64,000 bases of DNA, taken from positions 3,782,001 to 3,846,000 of the forward strand of contig OZ251994.1 in NCBI GenBank assembly GCA_965246925.1. The letters are read 5' to 3'. Shown one piece after another: positions 10,810 to 19,515 of the stretch (its first letter is position 1; each line of letters starts with the position of its first letter). The DNA is from JANPPS01 sp965246925. GTDB taxonomy: Bacteria > Pseudomonadota > Alphaproteobacteria > Acetobacterales > Acetobacteraceae. The notes under the pieces were generated by a model. It saw nothing but the letters and a program-made list of their open reading frames with translations. It ran no database searches and was not told where the DNA came from. Made by a program: the position numbers and the translations under genes.

Positions 10810-11927
10810 CACGCGAACTCCTCACGAATGAGGGCCGAGTGCTCGCCCACCGACGGCACCGGCCCCAGCACCGGCGCCACCCCATCCACCAGCGCGGGCG
10901 GCGCCACGAGCGAGGCGGGGCCCCCCGGCGTCTGCACCGTGACCCGCCGCAGCGCCGGATGAAGCGCGAACGCAGTGACGTCGTTCACGAACCCAAACGC
11001 CGTCCCCGCCTGCCGCAGCCGCGCCGCCGCCTGCTCCCGGCCGAGCGGCGCCAGGCTCGCACCCACCCTGGTATCCACCACCGCCCGCTGCGCCATCCGC
11101 GCCGTGTTGCTGTCCCAGCCCGCCCGGGTCGCGAGCGTGGCGTCACCCAGCACGATGGCGCAGAACGACGCCCACTCCCGCTCGTTCTGGATCGACAGCA
11201 GCACCAGCCCGTCCGTGAGCGGGAACGCGCCGTAGGGGCAGATCGACGGATGCGCCAGACCCACCCGAGCCGGCGCCTGGCCGGTGCCCTCCGTATAGAG
11301 CAACGGCACCGTCATCCAATCCGCCATACCGTCGAACAGGCTGCTGCCGATCGCCCGCCCCTGCCCGGTGACCCCCCGGGCGATCAGTGCCTCCAGCACC
11401 GCCGCATGCGCCGCCATGCCGCAGGCGATGTCGCACACCGACACCCCCACCCGGCCCGGCCCCGCCGGGTGCCCGGTGATATCGGCCAGCCCCGACTCCG
11501 CCTGGATCAGCAGATCATACGCCTTCATGTCCGCATACGCGTGCCCGGCGCCGTAGCCGCTGATATCGACCGTGATCAGCCGCGGATACCGGGCCCGCAA
11601 CGCCGCCGCCCCGAACCCCGCCCGCTCCGCCGCCCCCGGCGCCAAATTCTGGATGAACACGTCCGCCCGCGCGACGATCCGCTGCAGCAGCGCCGCGTCC
11701 GCCGGGTGCTTGATGTCGGCCACCAGGCTCTGCTTACCCCGGTTGAGCCACACGAAATAGCTGGACTGCCCATGCACGCTGGCATCGTAGCCCCGCGCGA
11801 AATCCCCCTCCGCCCGCTCGATCTTGATGACCCGCGCCCCCGCATCCGCCAGCCGCGACGAACAATACGGCGCCGCCACCGCCTGCTCCAGCGCCACTAC
11901 CAGCACGCCCTCTAGCGCCCCGGCCAA
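10809..11927 (-). CDS. CaiB/BaiF family CoA transferase
   Basis: Family III CoA transferases move CoA between carboxylic acids through an aspartyl intermediate. The protein has VVALEQAVAAPYCSSRLADAGARVIKIER at the N-terminus and the catalytic Asp region VSVCDIACGMAAHAAVLEAL, followed by DWMTVPLLYTEG. The frame extends to 12002, but those codons translate a GC-rich palindrome. A TTG at 11927 has GGAGG 7 nt upstream and gives the usual family N-terminus (372 residues). It is coupled to the acyl-CoA dehydrogenase by overlapping stop and start. The substrate pair cannot be told from the sequence. Confidence 0.88.
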   Translation of the reverse strand: MAGALEGVLVVALEQAVAAPYCSSRLADAGARVIKIERAEGDFARGYDASVHGQSSYFVWLNRGKQSLVADIKHPADAALLQRIVARADVFIQNLAPGAAERAGFGAAALRARYPRLITVDISGYGAGHAYADMKAYDLLIQAESGLADITGHPAGPGRVGVSVCDIACGMAAHAAVLEALIARGVTGQGRAIGSSLFDGMADWMTVPLLYTEGTGQAPARVGLAHPSICPYGAFPLTDGLVLLSIQNEREWASFCAIVLGDATLATRAGWDSNTARMAQRAVVDTRVGASLAPLGREQAAARLRQAGTAFGFVNDVTAFALHPALRRVTVQTPGGPASLVAPPALVDGVAPVLGPVPSVGEHSALIREEFA

Positions 11928-11963
11928 GGCCCCACCTCCAGCCCGGCAATGGTCGGGTAAAGA

Positions 11964-11998
11964 CTCCCCCTCTCCCGCTGGCGGGTGAGGGTGGGGCC
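11964..11998. repeat. GC-rich palindrome, CCCTCTCCC family (copy 1)
   Basis: ACTCCCCCTCTCCCGC pairs with GCGGGTGAGGGTGGGG. The element lies between the arfB stop and the CoA-transferase start, and it accounts for the spurious N-terminal extension of the latter frame. Relatives lie near 18088, 23131, 23205 and 57971. Confidence 0.75.
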
Positions 11999-12045
11999 AC
12001 ACGCACGCGTCTCAGTCGCGCCAGGGACCGCAAGCGTCGGCCCCC

Positions 12046-12465
12046 TCACTCCTCCGGCCTCCCCCGCAACCGCTTCGTCTCCCCCCGCTGCACCTTGGCC
12101 TCCACCCGCCGCACCTTGGACCCGAGCGTCGGACGCGTCGCCCGCCGCAGCACCGGCCGCACCGCCGCCGCCCGCAACAGCTCGACCACCCGCTCCTGCG
12201 CATCCATCCGGTTCCGGTCCTGCGACCGGAACCGCTGCGCCGTAATCACCAGCACCCCTTCCCCGCTCACCCGCTTCCCGCCCAGGATCTCCGCCCGCGC
12301 CCGGACGCTCTCCGGCAAGCTCCCCGCCCGGCGCAGATCCAGCCGAACCTGCACGGCCGTAGAGACCTTATTCACGTTCTGCCCCCCAGGCCCGGACGCC
12401 CGCACGAAACTCTCCTCGATCTCATCCGGATTGAAGGCGATACCAGGGGCGATCGGGATCGGCAT
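12046..12465 (-). CDS. arfB: Alternative ribosome-rescue factor ArfB (YaeJ-type peptidyl-tRNA hydrolase)
   Basis: ArfB enters the empty mRNA channel of stalled ribosomes and hydrolyses the peptidyl-tRNA. The 139-residue protein carries the catalytic GGQ at residues 27-29 in ASGPGGQNVNKVSTAVQVR. Its basic tail (LGSKVRRVEAKVQRGETKRLRGRPEE) is the part that probes the mRNA channel in the family. It lacks the codon-recognition domain of true release factors, as expected. It stands alone, upstream of a palindrome and the CoA-transferase gene on the same strand. Confidence 0.93.
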   Translation of the reverse strand: MPIPIAPGIAFNPDEIEESFVRASGPGGQNVNKVSTAVQVRLDLRRAGSLPESVRARAEILGGKRVSGEGVLVITAQRFRSQDRNRMDAQERVVELLRAAAVRPVLRRATRPTLGSKVRRVEAKVQRGETKRLRGRPEE

Positions 12466-12585
12466 GGCTCGTGTCTATAGCGCCACGGCGCCGCTTTCCA
12501 GCCCGGGCGGTTCAGGGAGCGGTATGTTTCGTATCGCACACTCAAACATTCGGACCCGAGAACCCAGACCTGATATAATACCGGG

Positions 12586-12727
12586 ACTCGGACGCGTTGA
12601 CCCATCTACACCGTCATAGCGAGCCCGCTTGGGCGTGGCGATCCAGGGTAATAAGCCTGCTTATGGCACCCTGGATCGCCACGCTGCGCTCGCGATGACA
12701 TTGAAGGTGGAGTCCTTGCGCCCGAGT
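12586..12727. mobile_element. MITE-like element, 142 bp (copy A)
   Basis: The element matches the copy at 28112-28253 along its full 142 bp with scattered substitutions. The left end is ACTCGGACGCGTTGAC and the right end GCGCCCGAGT is a decayed inverted copy. Inside is a long palindrome: GCGAGCCCGCTTGGGCGTGG and GCGATCCAGGGT on the left, then ACCCTGGATCGCCACG and CTCGCGATGAC on the right. It encodes no protein. It lies between arfB and the cupin gene, in an otherwise empty 380-bp gap. Confidence 0.75.
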
Positions 12728-12852
12728 TCTGGTAGAAGTTCAAGATTGGATATCCACGTGAACCTAGATGACCTTTTCAGGCTCGCATACGATCGGTCCC
12801 AGGTAATCGAGATCCGCTCCGAAGGTGAGACTAGTAATCTCAAAGTCTCACA

Positions 12853-13494
12853 ATGAACCTCAACGCCGACTTCACCCAACCCGCCCGCATCCACGCCGCC
12901 ATCCTCCCCTGGACACCCTCCCCCATCCCAGGCGTGGACCGCCGCATGCTCGATCGCGTAGGCGACGAGGTCGCGCGCGCCACATCCATCGTCCGCTACG
13001 CACCCGGCAGCCAATTCGCCGCCCATACCCATGCCGGCGGGGAGGAGTTCCTGGTGCTCGAAGGCATCTTCCAGGATGAGCATGGCGACTACCCGGCCGG
13101 CAGCTACATCCGCAACCCGCCCACCACGCACCACACGCCGGGTTCGGCACCGGGCTGCGTAATTTTCGTCAAGCTCTGGCAATTCGACCCGGCCGACCGC
13201 GCCGCCATCCGGATCGACACTGCCACCCTCCCCTACAGGCCGGCCGGCCCGGGAGTGACCGAAGCCCTGCTGTTCACCGATGCGCGGGAGCTTGTGACCC
13301 TGGAACGCTGGGCTCCCGGCACTCTCATACAACGCGGTGCCGCCGGGCTGGAACTACTGGTGCTCGAAGGCCAATTCACCGAGGCAGGCGAAACTTTCAC
13401 CCCTCAATCCTGGCTCCGCCTGCCAAAAGGCACGCCCTTACAGGCGGTAGCGGGAGCTGACGGATGCCAGGTATGGCAGAAGCAACTCCTGTAA
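12853..13494 (+). CDS. Double-cupin protein of the ChrR-like type
   Basis: The 213-residue protein has two cupin halves. The first contains SIVRYAPGSQFAAHTHAGGEEFLVLEGIFQDEHGDYPAGSYIRNPP, with HTHxxxEE supplying likely metal ligands. The second (VTLERWAPGTLIQRGAAGLELLVLEGQF) has lost the histidines. This matches the cupin part of ChrR anti-sigma factors, but the N-terminal zinc-binding anti-sigma domain is absent and no ECF sigma gene is adjacent. It is more likely a stand-alone metal-binding cupin, perhaps an enzyme or stress protein. The substrate is unknown. Confidence 0.75.
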   Translation: MNLNADFTQPARIHAAILPWTPSPIPGVDRRMLDRVGDEVARATSIVRYAPGSQFAAHTHAGGEEFLVLEGIFQDEHGDYPAGSYIRNPPTTHHTPGSAPGCVIFVKLWQFDPADRAAIRIDTATLPYRPAGPGVTEALLFTDARELVTLERWAPGTLIQRGAAGLELLVLEGQFTEAGETFTPQSWLRLPKGTPLQAVAGADGCQVWQKQLL

Positions 13495-13562
13495 GCGATC
13501 CCTCGCAGAACCCGGCCCCAACCCTTCGACATGAGCGTAAAACCCGGGCCTGATCACAGGGC

Positions 13563-15167
13563 TTACCGCAAAGCCGGCAAGTCGTTCGCCGATACGGTGG
13601 AGGCAGCTGGAACCCTGAATACCCTCACTTCATGCAAGGGAGCATCGAGTTTCTCCATCAATCCACCCGGCAAAAGACCGCCAAGGCCCAATGGAGCCGC
13701 AAACGCTTGCGTCCATTTAGGTGGCACGTCGAGCCGCTCGATCTCGGTCCAATCGCCGGGCGGCGACTGTATGGGCCAGCTCCCGGACTGCGCACGCCGG
13801 GGCCGGTTATTATAGAAATACAGCATACCCGGCAGAGGAATCGCTGCGGCGACCTGACCGGCCCTGCTCTGCTGCGCCAAAAGCCAATGAGCTCCTTGTA
13901 ACGTTGCGGGGTCGGTGAAAACCGGTTCCTCGGTCCTGCCTGCAAAGGACGCAAGCGCCCGCTCACCAGCCATCTGATCCGTGGTCGCCCCCAAATCCAG
14001 CAGGATGTTCGACCCGATCAGCACGGCCAGCGTGCCAGCCGCTATCAGCCTATGGCCGCTCGCGACCCGGCTGACGGCGACCCCTAGTGGAACGGTCAGC
14101 ACGACCAGTACAAAATAATATCGGGGAATCACCCAAAGCCAGGGCGTCAACCCATACCCGAGCACCGCGAACCACGTCAGTGCAAACCCACCGAGCACCA
14201 AGGAGACCTGGCGGCTCGAGGGCGGGCCGGACCGTATCAGCCAGACCGTCGCAGGTACGGCGAACCAAACGAGAAGCCCGAAATTCTGGTTGGCCGCCGT
14301 GGCAGCGACCGGTTTGAGCCATCGCCAGACTTCCAAAGACCCGAAATGATCGAGACCGGGTGTTTTGGTGACGAACGCCTCCATGTGCGGCCCGTCACCA
14401 TGAGCGCCGGCCAGCGCGACATGCAGCCGGTACAGAGGATCGCCGCTCATGGAAGTCAAGTATAACCAATCCAGCCCGCTGACGGCCAAGAACCCCAGTC
14501 CGGCCCAGAGATAATACCGGCGCGGACCGCCATAGCCGAACCCGAACAGGATCGCGTAGAAGACTAGAAGAGCGACGCTCGTTTCACGGGTCGCCAAAGC
14601 AAGGCCGGCGAGCATACCGCTCCCGATTAGGCGCCTCGTATCCGCCAGCTTCATTCCACGGTAGAACAGCCATAAAGAAGCGATAAGGAACATCGCCTCA
14701 GGCCCGTCCGTCGAGACAAGGCTGATTCCTGTCGCAAACACCGGGAGTGTCCCAGTCACGGCGATGGTGCAAGCGCTGGCGGACCATCCGCCGAGCCTCC
14801 AAGCGACGCGGCCAAGCAGGGCCGCAACGGCACAACCATACACGACGCTAGGCAAGACCATGGTTGTTTCCGACACGCCGAACAACGCAAACAGCCCCGC
14901 CATCGGTATGACGATCACATGGCGAAGAGCCCAGTGGGTCGTGCCGAGAAACCACCCCTGATCCCGCCAGCCAGAAGCAGCTTGAGCATAGAAGACATCA
15001 TCAGACTCGCTAAACCCCACCCACGTTGCAAATATAGACACAAATACCATTAATGCTACAAGTATCCAAATCGCCGGCTGCCAATCTAACAGTGTATAAA
15101 ATGAGGCAAATTGGCCATCTTTCGAGACAAATCTGTCGTGCATGGCAGGGTTTGATTGGGTTTCCAT
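13563..15167 (-). CDS. GT-C fold (PMT/ArnT-like) membrane glycosyltransferase
   Basis: The protein of about 534 residues has roughly a dozen hydrophobic segments. After the first membrane helix comes an acidic loop, FSESDDVFYAQAASGW, where GT39/GT83-type enzymes keep their catalytic acidic residues. Such enzymes transfer sugars from polyprenyl-phosphate donors to lipids or proteins outside the membrane. The ORF can extend to a TTG at 15218, but ATG at 15167 or 15143 is more plausible; neither has a strong Shine-Dalgarno sequence. G+C is lower than its neighbours at the 5' end. It lies 80 nt downstream of dnaE2 without a functional link. Confidence 0.7.
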   Translation of the reverse strand: METQSNPAMHDRFVSKDGQFASFYTLLDWQPAIWILVALMVFVSIFATWVGFSESDDVFYAQAASGWRDQGWFLGTTHWALRHVIVIPMAGLFALFGVSETTMVLPSVVYGCAVAALLGRVAWRLGGWSASACTIAVTGTLPVFATGISLVSTDGPEAMFLIASLWLFYRGMKLADTRRLIGSGMLAGLALATRETSVALLVFYAILFGFGYGGPRRYYLWAGLGFLAVSGLDWLYLTSMSGDPLYRLHVALAGAHGDGPHMEAFVTKTPGLDHFGSLEVWRWLKPVAATAANQNFGLLVWFAVPATVWLIRSGPPSSRQVSLVLGGFALTWFAVLGYGLTPWLWVIPRYYFVLVVLTVPLGVAVSRVASGHRLIAAGTLAVLIGSNILLDLGATTDQMAGERALASFAGRTEEPVFTDPATLQGAHWLLAQQSRAGQVAAAIPLPGMLYFYNNRPRRAQSGSWPIQSPPGDWTEIERLDVPPKWTQAFAAPLGLGGLLPGGLMEKLDAPLHEVRVFRVPAASTVSANDLPALR

Positions 15168-15248
15168 GGCAAATGGAAATAGTCTAAGCCATCGACGGTT
15201 TACAACTACTTCTTGCAAGCGCGCCTATGCGGTCATCAACGAAAGACG

Positions 15249-18200
15249 CTATCGAAAATCCCGCGTCGGCACCTTGATCCCCGACCCCAGCAGCAAATCC
15301 GGCACATAAATATCCCGCGGCTTCGGACGCGGCGGCACGTCGCCCCGGTCCGGCGTCCCGCCATGCGTCGCCCCATCGCCCCGGCCATGCCGTAGCGGAA
15401 ACGGGTCGTCGCACTCGCCCACCGTCCGCAGCAGCGCCGATAGATCGATCAGCTCCTCCGCCACCACATGGACCACCCCGCTCTCCTTCTGCACCCGGCC
15501 GCGGCAGGCGAGCATCGTGGCCGTCATCACCAGCCGCCGCCGCTTCTCGAACAGGCTGGGCCAGACGATAAGGTTAGCGATTCCCGTCTCGTCCTCCGTC
15601 GTGATGAACATCACCCCCTTGGCCGAGCCCGGCTTCTGCCGCACCAGCACCAGCCCCGGCACCACAACCCGGCGCCCATCCCGCACCCCCGCCAGCTCCG
15701 CGCATGTCACCATCCCCTGCGCCTGCAACTGGGCCCGCAGGAACGCCACCGGGTGCTGCCGCAGGCTCAGGCCCACCGCGCCGTAATCCTCCACCACCTC
15801 CCGCCCCGGCCGCATCGGGGCGAGCGTCACCGGCGGCTCCACGATCTCCGGCTCCGGCATCCCGCGCTCGGCCGCCATGAACAGCGGGAGCGCCGTATCC
15901 GACAGCGCCCGGATGGCCCACAGCGCCCCGCGCCGGTCCTGTTCCAGGGACCCATATGCGTCCGCCTCCGCCAGCCGCTCCAGCGCCGCCACCGGCACCC
16001 GCGCCCGGCGCCACAGCTCGTCCACCGTGACATACGCGTGCTCACCCCGCGCCGCCACGATCCGCACACCGTCCAGCTCCGCCAACCCCCGCGCCATCCG
16101 CAACCCCAGCCGAACCGCACCATCCTCGATGGTGCAGTCCCACCGCGACCGGTTCACGTCCACCGGGCGCACCGCCACGTCATGGTCCCTGGCATCCCGC
16201 ACGATCTGCGCCGGCGCATAGAACCCCATCGGCTGCGCATTTAGCAGCGCCGCACAGAACACCGCCGGGTGATGGCACTTGAGCCACGCGCTGGCATACG
16301 CGATCAGCGCAAAGCTCGCGGCATGGCTCTCGGGGAACCCATACGAGCCGAACCCCTCGATTTGGCTGAACGTCTTCTCGGCAAACGCCTGGTCATACCC
16401 CCGCTCCACCATCCCAGTGATCAGCTTGTCCTTGAAATGGCTCACGCCCCCGGTGAACTTGAACGTGGCCATCGCTCGCCGCAGCTGATCCGCCTCGCTC
16501 GCCGTGAACCCGGCGCACACGATCGCCACCCGCATCGCCTGTTCCTGGAACAGCGGTACCCCCAGCGTCTTGCCCAGCACGTCCTGCAGCTCGGGGGTCG
16601 GGTAGGACACCGCCTCGATCCCCTCCCGCCGCCGCAGGTACGGGTGCACCATGTCGCCCTGGATCGGCCCCGGCCGCACGATCGCCACCTGGATCACCAG
16701 ATCATAGAACGTCGTGGGCTTCATCCGCGGCAGCATCGCCATCTGCGCCCGGCTCTCGATCTGGAACGTCCCCAGCGTATCCGCCCGGCGGATCATGGCG
16801 TAGGTCGCCGGGTCCTCGGCCGGAATGGTCGCGAGGTCGAGCCGCACGCCCTGTTCGTCCAGCAGGTCGAACGCCCGCCGCATGCAGCCCAGCATCCCCA
16901 GACCCAGCACATCCACCTTCATGAACCGCAGCGTGTCGATATCGTCCTTGTCCCACTCGATCACCTGCCGGTCCTTCATGGACGCCGGCTCGATCGGCAC
17001 GAGGTCGTCCAGCCGCTCCCGCGTCAGCACGAAGCCGCCGGGATGCTGGCCGAGGTGCCGCGGAAAGCCGATCAGCTCCCGCGACAGCTCCAGCGTCATG
17101 CGCAGCCGCCGGTCCGCGATGTTGAGGTTGAGCTGCTCCACGTGCCCCTCCTGCACCCCATCCTCGCTCCAGCCCCAGACCTGTCCGGCCAGCGCCCCCG
17201 TCACGTCCTCCGTCAGCCCCAGCACCTTGCCCACCTCCCGCACGGCGCCCTTGGCCCGGTAGCGGATCACCGTCGCGCACAGCGCCGCACGCTCCCGGCC
17301 GTAGGTGTCGTACACCCACTGGATCACCTCCTCCCGCCGCTCATGCTCGAAATCCACGTCGATATCCGGGGGCTCCCGCCGCTCGGCCGAGATGAACCGC
17401 TCGAACAGCAGGCCGGAGCGCATCGGGTCGATGCTGGTGATGCCCAGCACGTAACACACGGCCGAGTTCGCCGCGCTGCCCCGCCCCTGACACAAGATGT
17501 CCTTGCCGCGCGCAAACCGCACGATGCTGTTCACCGTCAGGAAATACGGCGCATAATCCAGCTGGGTGATCAGCCGCAGCTCATGGTGCAGCTGCGCCGT
17601 CACCTTGTCAGGCACCCCCGCCGGATACCGCGCCGCCGCGCCCGCCCAGGTCAGCCGCTCCAGCGTCTGCTGCGCCGTCAGCGCCGGGTCCTCACGCTCG
17701 TCCGGGTATTGGTATTGGAGGTCGCCAAGATCGAACCGGCAGCGCTCCACGATCTCCATCGTCCGCAGGATCGCGTCCGGGTGCCGGGCGAACAGCCGCG
17801 CCATCTCACCAGGCGGCTTCAGATGCCGGTCCGCATGCCGCTCCCGCCGGAACCCGGCGTCGTCGATCATGCAGCCCTCCCGGATGCAGGTCACCACGTC
17901 CTGCAGGACCCGCCGCTCCGGCAGATGGAACAGCACGTCGCCGGTCGCCACCATCGGCACCCCGGCCGCCCCTCCCTGCTCCGCCAGCGTCGCCAGCCGC
18001 ACCGCATCGCCAGGCCGCCGGTGGATCGTGCCCGCGACATAGCAGGCGCCCGGCGCCAGTTCCGCAACCAGCCTGAGTTGGTCAAGCACTCCCCCTCTCC
18101 CTCCGGGAGAGGGCCGGGGTGAAGGTGTAGGCACCAGCACATACAGCAGCCCAGACCCCCCGGCCGCCAGATCGTCCCAGCCGAGGTCGCAGCCGCCCTT

Positions 18201-18497
18201 CCCGGTCCGCCCCTTCCCCAGCGTCAGCAACCGGCACAGCCGCGACCACGCGGAACGGTCCGTCGGATACGTCAGCAGCACCGTCCCATCCCGCAATGCC
18301 AGCCGGCACCCCGCCACTAGCCGGACCCCCGTCGTCCGCGCCGCCTCCCACGCCCGCACGATCCCCGCCACCGACTGGTGATCCACCACCCCCAGCGCCG
18401 CCACCTCGTAAGCGGCCGCCTGCGCAAACAACTCCTCCGGATGGCTCGCACCCCGCAGGAAGGAGTAGTTCGTGGTAACGTGCAGTTCGGCATACAT
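15249..18497 (-). CDS. dnaE2: Error-prone DNA polymerase III alpha subunit DnaE2 (ImuC)
   Basis: DnaE2 is the translesion polymerase of the ImuA-ImuB-DnaE2 mutasome. The 1082-residue protein starts with the PHP domain (YAELHVTTNYSFLRGASHPEEL). The palm acidic residues are in EPPDIDVDFEHERR, after GRGSAANSAVCYVLG, and the C-terminal OB fold contains VVVPGLVLVRQKPGSAKGVMF. Near residues 125-137 the PHP region carries TPSPRPSPGGRGG, the translation of a palindromic repeat inserted in frame. No imuA or imuB is adjacent and no LexA-type GTTC-N7-GTTC box is seen in the short upstream gap. Both are unusual for this gene. Confidence 0.93.
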   Translation of the reverse strand: MYAELHVTTNYSFLRGASHPEELFAQAAAYEVAALGVVDHQSVAGIVRAWEAARTTGVRLVAGCRLALRDGTVLLTYPTDRSAWSRLCRLLTLGKGRTGKGGCDLGWDDLAAGGSGLLYVLVPTPSPRPSPGGRGGVLDQLRLVAELAPGACYVAGTIHRRPGDAVRLATLAEQGGAAGVPMVATGDVLFHLPERRVLQDVVTCIREGCMIDDAGFRRERHADRHLKPPGEMARLFARHPDAILRTMEIVERCRFDLGDLQYQYPDEREDPALTAQQTLERLTWAGAAARYPAGVPDKVTAQLHHELRLITQLDYAPYFLTVNSIVRFARGKDILCQGRGSAANSAVCYVLGITSIDPMRSGLLFERFISAERREPPDIDVDFEHERREEVIQWVYDTYGRERAALCATVIRYRAKGAVREVGKVLGLTEDVTGALAGQVWGWSEDGVQEGHVEQLNLNIADRRLRMTLELSRELIGFPRHLGQHPGGFVLTRERLDDLVPIEPASMKDRQVIEWDKDDIDTLRFMKVDVLGLGMLGCMRRAFDLLDEQGVRLDLATIPAEDPATYAMIRRADTLGTFQIESRAQMAMLPRMKPTTFYDLVIQVAIVRPGPIQGDMVHPYLRRREGIEAVSYPTPELQDVLGKTLGVPLFQEQAMRVAIVCAGFTASEADQLRRAMATFKFTGGVSHFKDKLITGMVERGYDQAFAEKTFSQIEGFGSYGFPESHAASFALIAYASAWLKCHHPAVFCAALLNAQPMGFYAPAQIVRDARDHDVAVRPVDVNRSRWDCTIEDGAVRLGLRMARGLAELDGVRIVAARGEHAYVTVDELWRRARVPVAALERLAEADAYGSLEQDRRGALWAIRALSDTALPLFMAAERGMPEPEIVEPPVTLAPMRPGREVVEDYGAVGLSLRQHPVAFLRAQLQAQGMVTCAELAGVRDGRRVVVPGLVLVRQKPGSAKGVMFITTEDETGIANLIVWPSLFEKRRRLVMTATMLACRGRVQKESGVVHVVAEELIDLSALLRTVGECDDPFPLRHGRGDGATHGGTPDRGDVPPRPKPRDIYVPDLLLGSGIKVPTRDFR
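18088..18126. repeat. GC-rich palindrome inside dnaE2 (copy 2)
   Basis: ACTCCCCCTCTCCCTCC pairs with GGGAGAGGGCCGGGGT. It lies wholly inside the dnaE2 coding frame and is translated without a stop or frameshift. It belongs to the same family as the elements near 11964, 23131, 23205 and 57971. Confidence 0.8.
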
Positions 18498-18553
18498 GGA
18501 TGGGCCCGATCTTTGGGTGCCTTAGACCCTAATATAAAGCCGCGCCTGCGTGA

Positions 18554-19429
18554 CTACCCCGCGAACGCCCACCGCAGCGTCCGCGCAATCCCCAGCGTGC
18601 CGGCGCGCACCAAGGGCACGCCCAGCGCCGGGTTGGGCAGACCGTGCATCCGCCGCGCCCACGCCGGTAACAGGTCGATCCCGGCCTGCATCGTCAGCGC
18701 CTGCAACGGCTCGGCCAGCGGCGTGGGTGCCTTTTGCGTGCGCAACAGGCGGGAGACTTCGCGGGTGCGGGCGTCGGCGCGCAACTGCGGGCGCATGGCC
18801 TCGATCATGCGGCGCGCATCGGCCTGGCTCCGCGGTACCGGGGCGGCACCCAGGCCCTCGCCCACCTGCGCCATCTCGGCAAAATACCGGTTGCGGTCGG
18901 CCCCACTCATGCCAGGCTCGCCGTAGCGGACCCACGCATCCAGGAACGACGTGGCCTCCGTCACATGTACCCACGCCAGCAGCGCCGGGTCGTTGGCGGC
19001 GTAGGGCGTGCCGTCGGGCAGCGTACCCTGCACGAAGCCGTGAATGCGCCGGACCCGCTCGATGATGGCCAGGGCGTCCGGGCGGCTGCCGTAGGTCGTG
19101 GTGGCGATGAAGCGGGCCGTGCGGCGCAGCCGCCCCTGCATGTCATCCCGGAACTTGGAGTGGTCCCACACGCCCGCCAGCACCGCCGGATGCAGCATCT
19201 GCAGCATCAGGCCGGCGATACCCCCCACCATCATGGACGTCACGTCGCCATGCACCCGCCACGCGATGGACCGCGGACCGAACAGCCCGTCCGCCCGCCG
19301 CATCACCGGCGCCTCCCCCCGGCTCTTGTCGTTGAACAGCGCCACGACCTGCGCGGCGATAGCGTCCTTGATGGGGCGGGCCAGTGTAGCAGGCGGCGGT
19401 GCGGCAAAGTCCGAGGAGCGGTAAGGCAT
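18554..19429 (-). CDS. MpaB/DUF2236 family oxygenase-like protein
   Basis: The 291-residue protein matches the DUF2236 pattern: FGPRSIAWRVHGDVTSMMVGGIAGLMLQMLHPAVLAGVWDHS, then ATTTYG and LLAWVHVTEATSFLDAWVRYG. The conserved histidines and arginines bind haem in characterised relatives such as the rubber oxygenase Lcp and fungal MpaB. No signal peptide is seen, so it is probably cytoplasmic. The 56-nt gap to dnaE2 suggests co-transcription, but the functional connection is unclear. It is divergent from the SDR gene at 19516. The substrate is unknown. Confidence 0.85.
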   Translation of the reverse strand: MPYRSSDFAAPPPATLARPIKDAIAAQVVALFNDKSRGEAPVMRRADGLFGPRSIAWRVHGDVTSMMVGGIAGLMLQMLHPAVLAGVWDHSKFRDDMQGRLRRTARFIATTTYGSRPDALAIIERVRRIHGFVQGTLPDGTPYAANDPALLAWVHVTEATSFLDAWVRYGEPGMSGADRNRYFAEMAQVGEGLGAAPVPRSQADARRMIEAMRPQLRADARTREVSRLLRTQKAPTPLAEPLQALTMQAGIDLLPAWARRMHGLPNPALGVPLVRAGTLGIARTLRWAFAG

Positions 19430-19515
19430 CTGCCATACATGGTCCGGCTATCCGCCGCGCGAAGCCCCCGGCTCAACCGATGTTGAATGAACTACGGCGG
19501 CAGGAGCGGGGTTGC

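Noticed and set aside
12853..13494. Cupin gene as a ChrR anti-sigma factor
   Set aside because: The zinc-binding N-terminal anti-sigma domain is missing and there is no ECF sigma gene beside it.
16269..18122. 617-residue plus-strand ORF antisense to dnaE2
   Set aside because: Arg/His/Pro-rich composition typical of a GC-rich shadow frame, no family motif, fully antisense to a certain gene.
18498..18553. LexA-type SOS box before dnaE2
   Set aside because: No GTTC-N7-GTTC or GAAC-N7-GTTC pattern could be found by reading both strands of the gap.
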